Origin: Desulfobacterales bacterium
GTDB lineage: Bacteria > Desulfobacterota > Desulfobacteria > Desulfobacterales > UBA11574
DNA length: 18,798 bases
Assembly: GCA_030145595.1 (NCBI GenBank)
Contig: JAQYVG010000029.1
Location: 1-18,798, forward strand
Reading direction: 5' to 3'
The position numbers and the translations under genes were made by a program. The notes below the pieces were generated by a model. The model saw only the letters and a list, made by a program, of their open reading frames with translations. It was not told where the DNA came from and made no database searches. This document shows, piece by piece, positions 8,371-15,423 of the stretch; positions within the stretch are counted from its first letter, which is position 1; the number at the start of each line of letters is the position of its first letter.

Positions 8371-8949
8371 ATGGAGAACTTGGTTTTCAAATACGAAACC
8401 GGCGTAATTCACGGCCGGTTCCAGGTGTTACATCATGATCATCTCAAATACCTTCTGGCAGGTAAAGAATTATGCCGGCATCTGGTTGTGGGGATAACCA
8501 ATCCGGATCCGGTCATGGTCAGGGAAGAAAGCGCTGATATCAAAAGGAGCAGTCTTTTAGCGAATCCGTTAACCTATTACGAGCGCTATACCCTCATTAG
8601 AACCGTGCTGCTAGAAAACGGAGTCAAAGCCCAAAACCTGTCGGTGGTTCCCCTGCCCATCAACCTGCCTGAGCGTTATCAGTATTACGTCCCTCTGGAC
8701 GCGGTCTTTTTTCTGACGATATACGATGACTGGGGCCGAAAAAAACTCGATTATTTTAAATCCTTGCAACTAAAAACCCATGTCCTTTGGGAAGTGTTGC
8801 CCGGGGAAAAAGGGATCAGTGCAAACGATATCCGCAATGATATGATCCACGACAAGCCCTGGCAGCACCTGGTTCCTCAGAGTGTGGCCGCTTTATTGAT
8901 AAAATGGGGAATTCCTCAAAGGCTCAAAAAGATTCAAGCAGTTTGCTGA
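8371..8949 (+). CDS. NMN adenylyltransferase-like nucleotidyltransferase (archaeal NadM type)
   Basis: A 192-aa Rossmann-like nucleotidyltransferase. GRFQVLHHDHLKY (from residue 15) is the ATP-binding HxGH-type region, with HDH replacing the usual (N/K)GH. The family's second motif, ISxxxIR, appears as ISANDIRNDM in the C-terminal third. NPLTYYERYTLIR and VVPLPI match the pattern of archaeal-type nicotinamide/nicotinate-nucleotide adenylyltransferases. The likely role is adenylation of NMN or NaMN to form NAD precursors; another nucleotidyl substrate is possible. The ATG abuts the dapF stop codon (TAA|ATG), with only a distant GGGAAG inside dapF, implying translational coupling. The 3' end overlaps the convergent lipoprotein gene by 26 nt. 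Confidence 0.8.
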   Translation: MENLVFKYETGVIHGRFQVLHHDHLKYLLAGKELCRHLVVGITNPDPVMVREESADIKRSSLLANPLTYYERYTLIRTVLLENGVKAQNLSVVPLPINLPERYQYYVPLDAVFFLTIYDDWGRKKLDYFKSLQLKTHVLWEVLPGEKGISANDIRNDMIHDKPWQHLVPQSVAALLIKWGIPQRLKKIQAVC

Positions 8950-9532
8950 GATCAAGCTGGTTGACGATTTCGGTAAATATTTCTCCCAGAACTTTCTCAG
9001 CATCTCCCTGGCCGATCACTTTTACGCGTTCGGCATCGCCGCTGATGGTCTTTGTAACCAGCAAAAGATCTCCTTTTAAAAGCCGAGCCTCATACTTGAT
9101 TGCGGCCATCCATTTTCGATCGACAAGATCCAGTCGGAATTCTTTGATAACGATTTCAAGGACCGGTATTGTTTTTTCCGGTTGGGTTAAAACGTCTAAC
9201 CCTGAATTTTCGAACCTCCTTTTGAAAGCCTCCTTGAAAAGTGAAGGCAGATCAAAGGCTCCGGCTACAAAAGGTTTTTTCCCCTGATCCACTGAAAGCG
9301 AAAAAAGTCCGGTGAAGTGTTTAAACTCAGATTGGGCATTTGGGCCGAAAATCGTTTTATTGGATCTTACATCCCGGCATTCGAGAAAAACACGCTTTCC
9401 TTTGAGATCGTCCGACGCAACCGGCAGGCGGTAATTGACATCGATGTAGGATTTTGATGCACATGCGCCCACCACGGCAACGATTACCAAAATAGAGCCA
9501 AGCAGTAACATAAATTGAGTTGTTCTTTGCAT
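8924..9532 (-). CDS. Putative lipoprotein (YajG-like, uncharacterised)
   Basis: A 202-aa minus-strand protein with a lipoprotein signal peptide: basic MQRTTQ, a hydrophobic stretch and lipobox VGAC with Cys24. The rest is a soluble alpha/beta pattern (RVFLECRDVRSNKTIFG..., a LFKEAFKRRFENSGLDV segment, VLEIVIKEFRLDL). That layout resembles YajG-family and LptE-like periplasmic lipoproteins, but no diagnostic motif identifies it. Strong ribosome-binding site GGAGGA 8 nt before the ATG. It is convergent with the nucleotidyltransferase gene, overlapping its last 26 nt. Lipid anchoring is confident; the function is unknown. Confidence 0.8.
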   Translation of the reverse strand: MQRTTQFMLLLGSILVIVAVVGACASKSYIDVNYRLPVASDDLKGKRVFLECRDVRSNKTIFGPNAQSEFKHFTGLFSLSVDQGKKPFVAGAFDLPSLFKEAFKRRFENSGLDVLTQPEKTIPVLEIVIKEFRLDLVDRKWMAAIKYEARLLKGDLLLVTKTISGDAERVKVIGQGDAEKVLGEIFTEIVNQLDLSKLLESF

Positions 9533-9650
9533 TGTTCAAGTCCTCCGGCATTTTGTATATAAAACCGATAACAGAAAAGTCATGTTTTGCCAACTCCGCG
9601 ATTTGTGCTTGCAAAACAGAGCGCCTGTGGTATTTAAATTAACGTTATAT

Positions 9651-9690
9651 CGATGGATTCGTAAAAAGTCAAAAACCAAATTTTACGAGC
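9651..9690. repeat. Short inverted repeat upstream of aapJ
   Basis: TCGTAAAA (9659-9666) and TTTTACGA (about 9681-9688) form an 8-bp inverted repeat in the 275-nt region between the divergent lipoprotein gene and aapJ. It resembles an end of a small palindromic repeat element. The promoters of both divergent genes must lie in this region, but I cannot pick them with confidence. Confidence 0.4.
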
Positions 9691-9807
9691 GCGTTTTGTA
9701 TTTAGTGTTAGGTGATTTAACAAGCTTGGTATATCAACATAAAAATACACAGGATTGCGTTGATGCGATCCCAGCAGTTAACCTGTAAAGTAAAAAGGAG
9801 GAAAACG

Positions 9808-10827
9808 ATGAAATTTTGCAAACTGTGTGTAGTGGTAGTTCTGGTGATGGTAATGGCTACGGCGGGGATGGCCGTGGCAGGTACCTTAGCTGATGTAAAG
9901 GCAAAAGGCTTTATTCAGGCCGGTGCCAACGGCGATCTGTTCGGTTTTGGAAAGCCGGATGAGAAAGGTGTTTGGCGGGGTCTTGATGTGGACACGGCGC
10001 GTGCCGTTGCTGCTGCCGTATTTGGCGATGCAAACAAGGTCAAATACACTCCTTTGACAGCTAAAACACGTTTTACGGCTTTGCAGTCCGGTGAAATTGA
10101 TGTGTTGACCCGTAATTGTACCCAGACTTTGGGTCGTGACACCGATTTGGGTTTGGATTTTGTCCAGGTAAATTATTACGACGGTCAGGGCTTTCTTATC
10201 CCCAAGAAACTTGGTGTGCAAAGCGCCAAGCAGCTGGACGGCGCGACAGTGTGTGTTCTGCCGGGAACAACTACCGAACTGAATGTGGCAGATTATTTCC
10301 GTGCAAACAACATGAAAATGAAACCGGTTGTGATTGAAAGCACGGCTGAACTCGCCAAAGCCTTTTTTGCCGGACGCTGTGACGTTTTAACTTCGGACGC
10401 TTCTCAATTGGCCGGGACCAGGGCCGTAGCCCCCGACCCCAAAGCTTACGTTATTTTGCCGGAGATTATTTCCAAGGAACCCCTTGCCCCTGTGGTTCGC
10501 CATGGTGACAACCAGTGGAAAGATATTGTCAACTATGCGGTGCTTGCCATGATAAATGCCGAGGAAATGGGCATTACATCCAAAAACGTGGACAAAATGC
10601 TCAAAAGTAAAGACCCGAAAGTCCAGCGTTTTCTGGGCGTGAGTGCCGGAAACGGCAAGGCTCTTGGACTTGATGAAAAATTTGCCTACAATATTATCAA
10701 ACAGGTAGGTAATTATGGCGAGATATTTGAGCGCAATGTGGGAGTTAACACACCGTTAGGCATTGAGCGCGGTCTGAATGCTCTGTGGACAAACGGCGGT
10801 TTGATGTATTCTCCGCCATTTAAGTAG
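9808..10827 (+). CDS. aapJ: General L-amino-acid ABC transporter, periplasmic binding protein
   Basis: Solute-binding protein (family 3) of an AapJ/BztA-type uptake system for polar amino acids. The 339-aa protein begins with a Sec signal peptide (MKFCKLCVVV... to AVA, likely cleavage after Ala24). The mature part has AapJ hallmarks: GLDVDTARAVAAAVFGD, FTALQSGEIDVLTRNCTQTLGRD, YYDGQGFLIPK, GTTTELNVADYFRANNM and a C-terminal GLNALWTNGGLMYSPP. ATG 9808 was chosen because the strong site AGGAGG (9796-9801) lies 6 nt upstream; an in-frame ATG at 9760 would precede it. The stop codon touches the outer end of a MITE-like element. It heads the aapJQMP set and is separated from aapQ by that element and a terminator. 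Confidence 0.95.
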   Translation: MKFCKLCVVVVLVMVMATAGMAVAGTLADVKAKGFIQAGANGDLFGFGKPDEKGVWRGLDVDTARAVAAAVFGDANKVKYTPLTAKTRFTALQSGEIDVLTRNCTQTLGRDTDLGLDFVQVNYYDGQGFLIPKKLGVQSAKQLDGATVCVLPGTTTELNVADYFRANNMKMKPVVIESTAELAKAFFAGRCDVLTSDASQLAGTRAVAPDPKAYVILPEIISKEPLAPVVRHGDNQWKDIVNYAVLAMINAEEMGITSKNVDKMLKSKDPKVQRFLGVSAGNGKALGLDEKFAYNIIKQVGNYGEIFERNVGVNTPLGIERGLNALWTNGGLMYSPPFK

Positions 10828-11004
10828 TCTCCATCCATAAATGGCCCTTTTTGCCCTGCTCGGCGTTCTCCGCGGGTTTCCGGCTGCGGCGTACTGACGT
10901 ACGCCTCACCGAAAACCCTTGTGCGGCCTTGATCAGGACAAAAATTGCTCATTTATGAATTGGACACCCATGGTGTTCGTTTTGGAATCGTGGATGGGCA
11001 CTAA
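10819..11004. mobile_element. MITE-like element abutting the aapJ stop codon
   Basis: The left end, TTTAAGTAGTCTCCATCC followed by ATAAATGG, is related to the inverted repeats of the element at 17590-17871. A matching inward arm, CAAAAATTGCTCATTTATG (10939-10957), faces it. A further end-like sequence GGATGGGCACTAA lies at 10992-11004, so either the element runs to 11004 or two end copies are nested. The interior has a GGCGTAC/GTACGCC hairpin near 10892-10910. There is no coding capacity. Together with 11005-11099 (no feature beyond a 7-bp TTGAACA/TGTTCAA inverted repeat at 11014-11044), it accounts for the gap between aapJ and aapQ. Confidence 0.65.
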
Positions 11005-11099
11005 ATTAATGGATTGAACAGATCCAGTTAATATTGGTGTTCAATTTTGCCTTCATGGGTTGTTAACGTATTTTAATAGCATCATCAGGTTGTAAAACG

Positions 11100-11140
11100 A
11101 GCTGTTAAGCCGAGATTTCCTCGGCTTAACAGCTTTATTT
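11100..11140 (+). terminator. Intrinsic terminator between aapJ and aapQ
   Basis: A perfect 15-bp stem, AGCTGTTAAGCCGAG (11100-11114) with CTCGGCTTAACAGCT (11120-11134), a 5-nt loop ATTTC, then TTATTTTG. It ends about 12 nt before the aapQ start. Partial readthrough here would give much more binding protein than permease, as is usual for ABC importers. Confidence 0.88.
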
Positions 11141-11151
11141 TGAGAATAGGG

Positions 11152-12348
11152 ATGGGAAAGGGCGATATTGATTCTATAGATAAAACCGTGCCGGAAGCGG
11201 TCCCATTTTTCAATGATCCTGCCAAACGGTCAATCCTGTATCAACTGGGGGCTATGCTCCTATTGGGGCTGCTTGGTTATTATCTGCTTTCGAACACCAT
11301 GGCAAACCTTGAAAGGCAGTCAATTGCAACCGGCCTCGGCTTTCTTGAAAAGGAATCATCGTTTGAAATCGGCGAGTCACTGATATCATATTCGGCCGCC
11401 GATACATATGCCCGCGCTCTTGTTGTAGGCGTTTTAAATACCTTAATCGTTTCATTTGTCGGGATCATTCTTACAGTTATACTCGGCACTTTTATCGGTG
11501 TGGCCCGTCTCTCCACAAACTGGCTGGTATCAAGGCTGGCGGCCGTCTACATAGAGGTTTTCCAGGATATACCGGTGCTGTTGCAGCTCTTTTTCTGGTA
11601 CGCCTTTTTTTATGAACTTTTGCCATCTCCACGGCAGGCTTTAAGCCCGGGCGCCGGTATCTTTATTAGTAATCGCGGGATGGTTTTCCCGGTCCCCGAG
11701 TCACATCCGGCTCACAAATACATGGCTGCGGCGTTTTTAGGCGGTTGTCTCTGCGTTTATCTGCTGCGTCGATGGGCAAGAAAACAGCAGGCAAGAACCG
11801 GAAAGGTTTTTCCTGTCTTTAGTGTCTCTGCGGGAATTCTTGTGGGGTTTCCGGTGATTGCCTGGTGGTTGTCCGGTGCACCGGCGGCCATGGATGTTCC
11901 GGCACTGACGGGGTTTAATTTCGAAGGCGGGGTTAATATCAGTCCGGAGTTCAGTGCGCTGCTGCTCGGTTTAGTTCTTTATACGGCGGCATTTGTGGCC
12001 GAAGTTGTCCGTGCCGGTATACAGGCGGTAAGTCACGGTCAAACCGAAGCCGCCATGTCATTAGGCCTCAAATCCGGACAGGTTCTTAATCTTGTAATAT
12101 TACCTCAGGCCTTACGGGTTATCATACCACCGTTGACCAGCCAGATGTTGAACCTGACCAAAAACAGTTCTCTGGCGGTGGCCATCGGGTATCCTGATTT
12201 TGTTTCCGTGGCCGGGACGACGATCAACCAGACCGGACAGGCAATTGAAGGTATTGCAATGATGATGGTGGTGTATCTTTTTTTTAGCCTGACGACATCG
12301 GCTTTTATGAACTGGTATAATAAGAAAGTGGCGCTTGTTGAAAGATAA
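11152..12348 (+). CDS. aapQ: General L-amino-acid ABC transporter permease AapQ
   Basis: Inner-membrane permease of the HisM/polar amino-acid family, one half of the AapQM channel. About 398 aa with several hydrophobic segments, including RSILYQLGAMLLLGLLGYYLL and TLIVSFVGIILTVILGTFIG. The NTMANLERQSIATGLGFLEKE and LISYSAADTYARALVVGVLNT stretches are AapQ/BztB hallmarks. The EAA loop that contacts the ATPase reads EAAMSLGLKSGQVLNLVILPQ. ATG 11152 has GAG 7 nt upstream; a TTG at 11140 is an alternative but falls in the tail of the terminator. The start therefore stays uncertain by 4 codons. aapM follows after a 260-nt repeat-filled gap. Confidence 0.93.
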   Translation: MGKGDIDSIDKTVPEAVPFFNDPAKRSILYQLGAMLLLGLLGYYLLSNTMANLERQSIATGLGFLEKESSFEIGESLISYSAADTYARALVVGVLNTLIVSFVGIILTVILGTFIGVARLSTNWLVSRLAAVYIEVFQDIPVLLQLFFWYAFFYELLPSPRQALSPGAGIFISNRGMVFPVPESHPAHKYMAAAFLGGCLCVYLLRRWARKQQARTGKVFPVFSVSAGILVGFPVIAWWLSGAPAAMDVPALTGFNFEGGVNISPEFSALLLGLVLYTAAFVAEVVRAGIQAVSHGQTEAAMSLGLKSGQVLNLVILPQALRVIIPPLTSQMLNLTKNSSLAVAIGYPDFVSVAGTTINQTGQAIEGIAMMMVVYLFFSLTTSAFMNWYNKKVALVER

Positions 12349-12582
12349 TAAAATCGCTTATGCGATTTTATATAACGCGGCTTCGCCGCAGCGACACGCG
12401 GCGCGAGCGCCTGCGCTGCGCGAGCGATTCCATAAATCAACAATCATCCCCGAAAAATCGGGATCTCCGCTCCGCTCCGTCAATCAACAATAGTCAATCT
12501 GGTTCTCTCCGAGGCGTAGGCTCTACCCTCCGGCCTGTAAGCCCTACGGGCTGGAAGCGGAGCCGGAGGCCGGTTCATCCGG
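12348..12582. repeat. Palindromic repeats in the aapQ-aapM gap, including REP-like copy 2
   Basis: Right after the aapQ stop is ATAAAATCGC-TTAT-GCGATTTTAT (12348-12371), a perfect 10-bp hairpin that may act as a terminator or stabiliser. GC-rich palindromes (GCGGCTTCGCCGC and relatives) and CCCGAAAAATCGGG follow. At 12503-12582 is the second copy of the TCTCCGAGGCGTAGGCTCTAC repeat, interrupted by about 34 extra bases (12527-12560). The extra sequence makes its own hairpin: CCTCCGGC pairs with GCCGGAGG, with AGCCC/GGGCT inside. No gene is seen. Confidence 0.75.
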
Positions 12583-12608
12583 GGTGGGTTTAATTTACAA
12601 AAAAAGCT

Positions 12609-13703
12609 ATGTCCAAAGCATACTCTGAAAAGACGGAAGAGACCATAAAACCACCGCTGACCAGTGTGGGTGTGATTGGATGGATAAAAGCCAACCTGTT
12701 AAACAGCTGGTTTAATTCTTTACTAACAGTTGCTACCCTCTATCTTTTATTAAAGATTATCCCTGCGTTCATTCGCTGGGCGTTTGTTGACAGCTTGTGG
12801 ATGTCCACCGGGGCGGAATGCCACCAGGCCGGCGGTGCCTGCTGGTCTATTATTCCTGCCAACCTACGATTCATTCTCTTTGGTTTCTTCCCTTATGATT
12901 TACAGTGGCGCCCTTTGGTAGCCATGATTTTATTGGTAGGCCTTCTTTTTTACAGCCAAAATAGGAACCACTGGAAAAAATCACTGGCTTATTTGTGGAT
13001 TTTTGGCCTATTTATTATGGGTCTGCTCATGAAGGGGGGGCTATTCGGCCTGACCTCTGTTGAAAGTGCTCAGTGGGGAGGGTTGCCTCTTACGCTCATC
13101 CTCTCTGTTTTCGGACTCACGGCCGCTTATCCTCTCGGTGTGGTTTTGGCCCTGGGTCGACAGTCGAAAATGCCTGCAATAAAGACGATTTGTGTTATAT
13201 ATATCGAACTGATCCGTGGTGTTCCGTTGATCAGTCTTCTGTTTATGTCATCGGTGGTTTTTCCCCTGTTTTTACCCGAAGGTATAACAGTCAATAAGAT
13301 TGTTAGGGCGCAGGCGGCCATCATTTTATTTACGGCGGCCTATATTGCTGAAGTTGTGCGCGGAGGACTGCAGGGGATGTCTCGCGGGCAGTATGAGGCG
13401 GCCGAGTCTTTAGGGTTGAATTATTACCAGACCATGCGGCTGGTCATTTTACCCCAGGCGCTGAAAATCGTAATTCCGCCCACAGTCAGTATTCTTATCT
13501 CCGCTTTCAAGGATACGTCCCTGGTGGTGATTATTGCATTGTATGACCTGCTGAAGACGACGCAATCCGTCCTTTCTGATCCCGAATGGATGGGGTTTTC
13601 CTCAGAAGCTTATCTTTTTATTGCTTTGATTTATTTTGTGTGTTGTTTTGCAATGTCAAACTACAGCCGTCGCCTGGAAAGGGAGTTGGATACGGGTCAT
13701 TGA
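12609..13703 (+). CDS. aapM: General L-amino-acid ABC transporter permease AapM
   Basis: Second inner-membrane permease of the Aap/Bzt system, 364 aa. Hydrophobic helices include SLLTVATLYLLLKIIPAFI, PLVAMILLVGLLF, YLWIFGLFIMGLLM and LTLILSVFGLTAAYPLGVVLAL. The EAA loop is EAAESLGLNYYQTMRLVILPQ near residues 260-280. The N-terminal SLWMSTGAECHQAGGACW insertion is typical of AapM/BztC. The ATG at 12609 lacks a good ribosome-binding site (A-rich upstream). aapP starts 4 nt after its stop, so those two are coupled. Confidence 0.93.
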   Translation: MSKAYSEKTEETIKPPLTSVGVIGWIKANLLNSWFNSLLTVATLYLLLKIIPAFIRWAFVDSLWMSTGAECHQAGGACWSIIPANLRFILFGFFPYDLQWRPLVAMILLVGLLFYSQNRNHWKKSLAYLWIFGLFIMGLLMKGGLFGLTSVESAQWGGLPLTLILSVFGLTAAYPLGVVLALGRQSKMPAIKTICVIYIELIRGVPLISLLFMSSVVFPLFLPEGITVNKIVRAQAAIILFTAAYIAEVVRGGLQGMSRGQYEAAESLGLNYYQTMRLVILPQALKIVIPPTVSILISAFKDTSLVVIIALYDLLKTTQSVLSDPEWMGFSSEAYLFIALIYFVCCFAMSNYSRRLERELDTGH

Positions 13704-13707
13704 TACT

Positions 13708-14484
13708 ATGAACGAAGAACAGATTGAGAAACCGGCTACCGTGGATGATGACGACATTATCATCGAAATCATAAATATGCACAAATGGTTCGGTGATTTC
13801 CATGTATTGAAAGATATAAATCTTATTGTGCGGAAACAGGAGCGGATCGTTATCTGCGGTCCTTCGGGATCCGGGAAATCCACCCTGATCCGCTGCATTA
13901 ACCGTCTGGAAGAACATCAACGCGGCCGGATTATAGTCGACAATATTGAACTGATCGATAACATCAAGAATATCGAGAAAATCCGTACCGAAGTCGGCAT
14001 GGTTTTTCAGCACTTCAATCTCTTCCCTCATCTTACCATTGTCGAAAACCTGGCCCTGGGCCCCATATGGGTCCGCAAAGTTCCTAAAAAAGAAGCCGAA
14101 GAGACCGCCATGTATTTTCTGGAAAAGGTGCACATCGCCGAGCAGGCACAAAAATATCCGGGACAGCTTTCAGGGGGGCAGCAGCAGCGTGTCGCCATTG
14201 CCCGCAGCCTCTGCATGCATCCGAAAGTGATGCTCTTTGACGAACCCACTTCGGCTCTTGATCCGGAAATGATCAAAGAAGTGCTGGACGTTATGATCGA
14301 TCTGGCACGCGAAGGCATGACCATGATTGTGGTTTCCCACGAGATGGGCTTTGCCAAAAGCGTGGCCCATAAGGTGCTTTTTATGGACTACGGTCAAATT
14401 GTCGAAGAAAATGCGCCGGAAGAATTTTTTGAAAATCCCCAGCACGAGCGGACCAAATTGTTTCTCAGCCAGATCCTGCACTAA
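13708..14484 (+). CDS. aapP: General L-amino-acid ABC transporter ATP-binding protein
   Basis: Cytoplasmic ATPase that energises AapQM, 258 aa. Walker A GPSGSGKST at 51-59, ABC signature LSGGQQQR at 154-161, Walker B VMLFDEP at 174-180, and switch histidine His211 in VVSHEM. The acidic N-terminus (DDDDIIIEI) leads into the HKWFGDFHVL A-loop region. ATG 13708 was chosen because it follows the aapM TGA by 4 nt; an in-frame ATG at 13636 lies inside aapM and gives a non-homologous leader. The 3' end overlaps the convergent sigma-factor gene by 4 nt (CTAA). Confidence 0.96.
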   Translation: MNEEQIEKPATVDDDDIIIEIINMHKWFGDFHVLKDINLIVRKQERIVICGPSGSGKSTLIRCINRLEEHQRGRIIVDNIELIDNIKNIEKIRTEVGMVFQHFNLFPHLTIVENLALGPIWVRKVPKKEAEETAMYFLEKVHIAEQAQKYPGQLSGGQQQRVAIARSLCMHPKVMLFDEPTSALDPEMIKEVLDVMIDLAREGMTMIVVSHEMGFAKSVAHKVLFMDYGQIVEENAPEEFFENPQHERTKLFLSQILH

Positions 14485-15233
14485 CCCTGTTTTTCATAAT
14501 AGGATTTAAGCTTCACTCTTAATGTTATTATTGCCTTTGAATGAATTTGAGATATCCTTGACTCTGTTAGATCCAGCACTTTGGCTATCTCTTTTAAGGT
14601 CAGCTCCTCATAATAGTATAGCGACATAACCAGCCGTTCCTTCTCTTTAAGCTTTGAAAGACCCTTGGATATAATGCCTCTCAACTCCTTTTTTTTTAAT
14701 TCATTAAAAGGGGAAGGTACATCTGAGACCTGCTTAGACAACTTTGTGGTAAAGCCGTCGGACATAATTTCATCAAGGCTTAAAAGATCTGCTCCCTGCA
14801 CTCTAGAGGTCAGTCTATGATATGATTCAATACTGATACCTATCTCTTGGGCAATCTCAAAATCCTCCGGTTCCCTTCCAAGCTTCAACCCAATTGTTCT
14901 TATGGCATTTTCAATTTTTCGAATATCTCGCCTGACAGACTCGGAAACCCAATCCATTTTTCGCAGTTCATCTAATATAGCTCCTCTGATCCTGCTTTTT
15001 GCATATGTTCGAAATTTAACCCCCTTTTTTTGATCGAACTTGTCCAGGGCATCATATAATCCCATGGTTCCCGGGCCTATCAGTTCTTCTTTGCATATAT
15101 GGGGGGGTAGCCTAATTGCCATCCTTTCAGCTATTTGCTTGACAAGGGGAGCATATTTGAGAATAAGTTCTTTTCTGAGCTTTTCCGCTTCGATATCGGA
15201 TATAGTTTTATATTTTTTAGCACATACAGACAT
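14481..15233 (-). CDS. fliA: RNA polymerase sigma factor, FliA/WhiG (sigma-28) family
   Basis: Alternative sigma factor of 250 aa, a normal length for FliA. Region 2 spans about residues 24-95 (KYAPLVKQIAERMAIRLPPHI, then GLYDALDKFD and FRTYAKSRIRGAILDELRKMDW, the core-binding and -10-reading part). Region 3 spans about 98-150, and region 4 has a helix-turn-helix at about 211-235 (LTLKEIAKVLDLTESRISQIHS). The start MSVCAKKYK at 15233 was chosen because earlier in-frame starts would lie inside the riboswitch terminator; AAAGG lies about 10 nt upstream. No anti-sigma FlgM or flagellar gene is in the window, so the motility role is inferred from the family. Expression appears to be controlled by the leader at 15258-15451. 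Convergent with aapP. Confidence 0.92.
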   Translation of the reverse strand: MSVCAKKYKTISDIEAEKLRKELILKYAPLVKQIAERMAIRLPPHICKEELIGPGTMGLYDALDKFDQKKGVKFRTYAKSRIRGAILDELRKMDWVSESVRRDIRKIENAIRTIGLKLGREPEDFEIAQEIGISIESYHRLTSRVQGADLLSLDEIMSDGFTTKLSKQVSDVPSPFNELKKKELRGIISKGLSKLKEKERLVMSLYYYEELTLKEIAKVLDLTESRISQIHSKAIITLRVKLKSYYEKQG

Positions 15234-15265
15234 TATCTTTAGACCTTTGAAAATCGCAAAACAAA

Positions 15266-15294
15266 ATGCCCACCTCTGACAAAAAGGTGGGCAT
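15266..15294 (-). terminator. Riboswitch expression-platform terminator of fliA
   Basis: On the minus strand, ATGCCCACCT pairs perfectly with AGGTGGGCAT (10 bp, about 9-nt loop), followed by TTTGTTTTG. It lies between the aptamer and the fliA start codon, ending about 25 nt before the ATG. The 5' arm TGCCC is also complementary to GGGCA within the aptamer, giving a plausible antiterminator. Confidence 0.9.
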
Positions 15295-15304
15295 TCAAAT
15301 AAAA

Positions 15305-15392
15305 TAGCCTGGCAACCCCGCTGCCCTGTCCGCCTCAAAGCGGCTTTAGACCGGTGGTTCTGCGTACCAACCTTTCGGAAGATTTGCCCTTC
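15305..15392 (-). promoter_or_regulatory. Cyclic-di-GMP-I (GEMM-I) riboswitch aptamer
   Basis: On the minus strand the leader contains the ordered GEMM-I core: GGGCAAATC, a GAAA-tetraloop hairpin (CTTCCGAAAGG), GGTACGCAGAACC, the tetraloop-receptor strand CCACCGGTCTAAAG, a CCGC/GCGG stem with a loop, and the terminal hairpin GGCAGCGGGGTTGCC. The layout follows the Vibrio cholerae Vc2 type. The base just before CAAA, equivalent to Vc2 G20, is G. That favours c-di-GMP over the cGAMP-preferring GEMM-Ib variants, which carry A there. The core ACGCAGAACC differs slightly from the common ACGCAAAGCC. The aptamer is followed directly by a terminator and then fliA. Confidence 0.9.
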
Positions 15393-15423
15393 AGCAAATT
15401 ATCAAAATTTTAACGTTAAATAC

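Noticed and set aside
8904..9287. 127-codon plus-strand open frame
   Set aside because: It is antisense to the lipoprotein gene, which has a signal peptide, lipobox and strong ribosome-binding site; the frame is serine/arginine-rich as expected of a shadow.
15234..15338. N-terminal extension of the sigma factor starting at 15338
   Set aside because: Those codons come from the riboswitch 3' end and terminator; translation from there is unlikely and the extension is not sigma-like.
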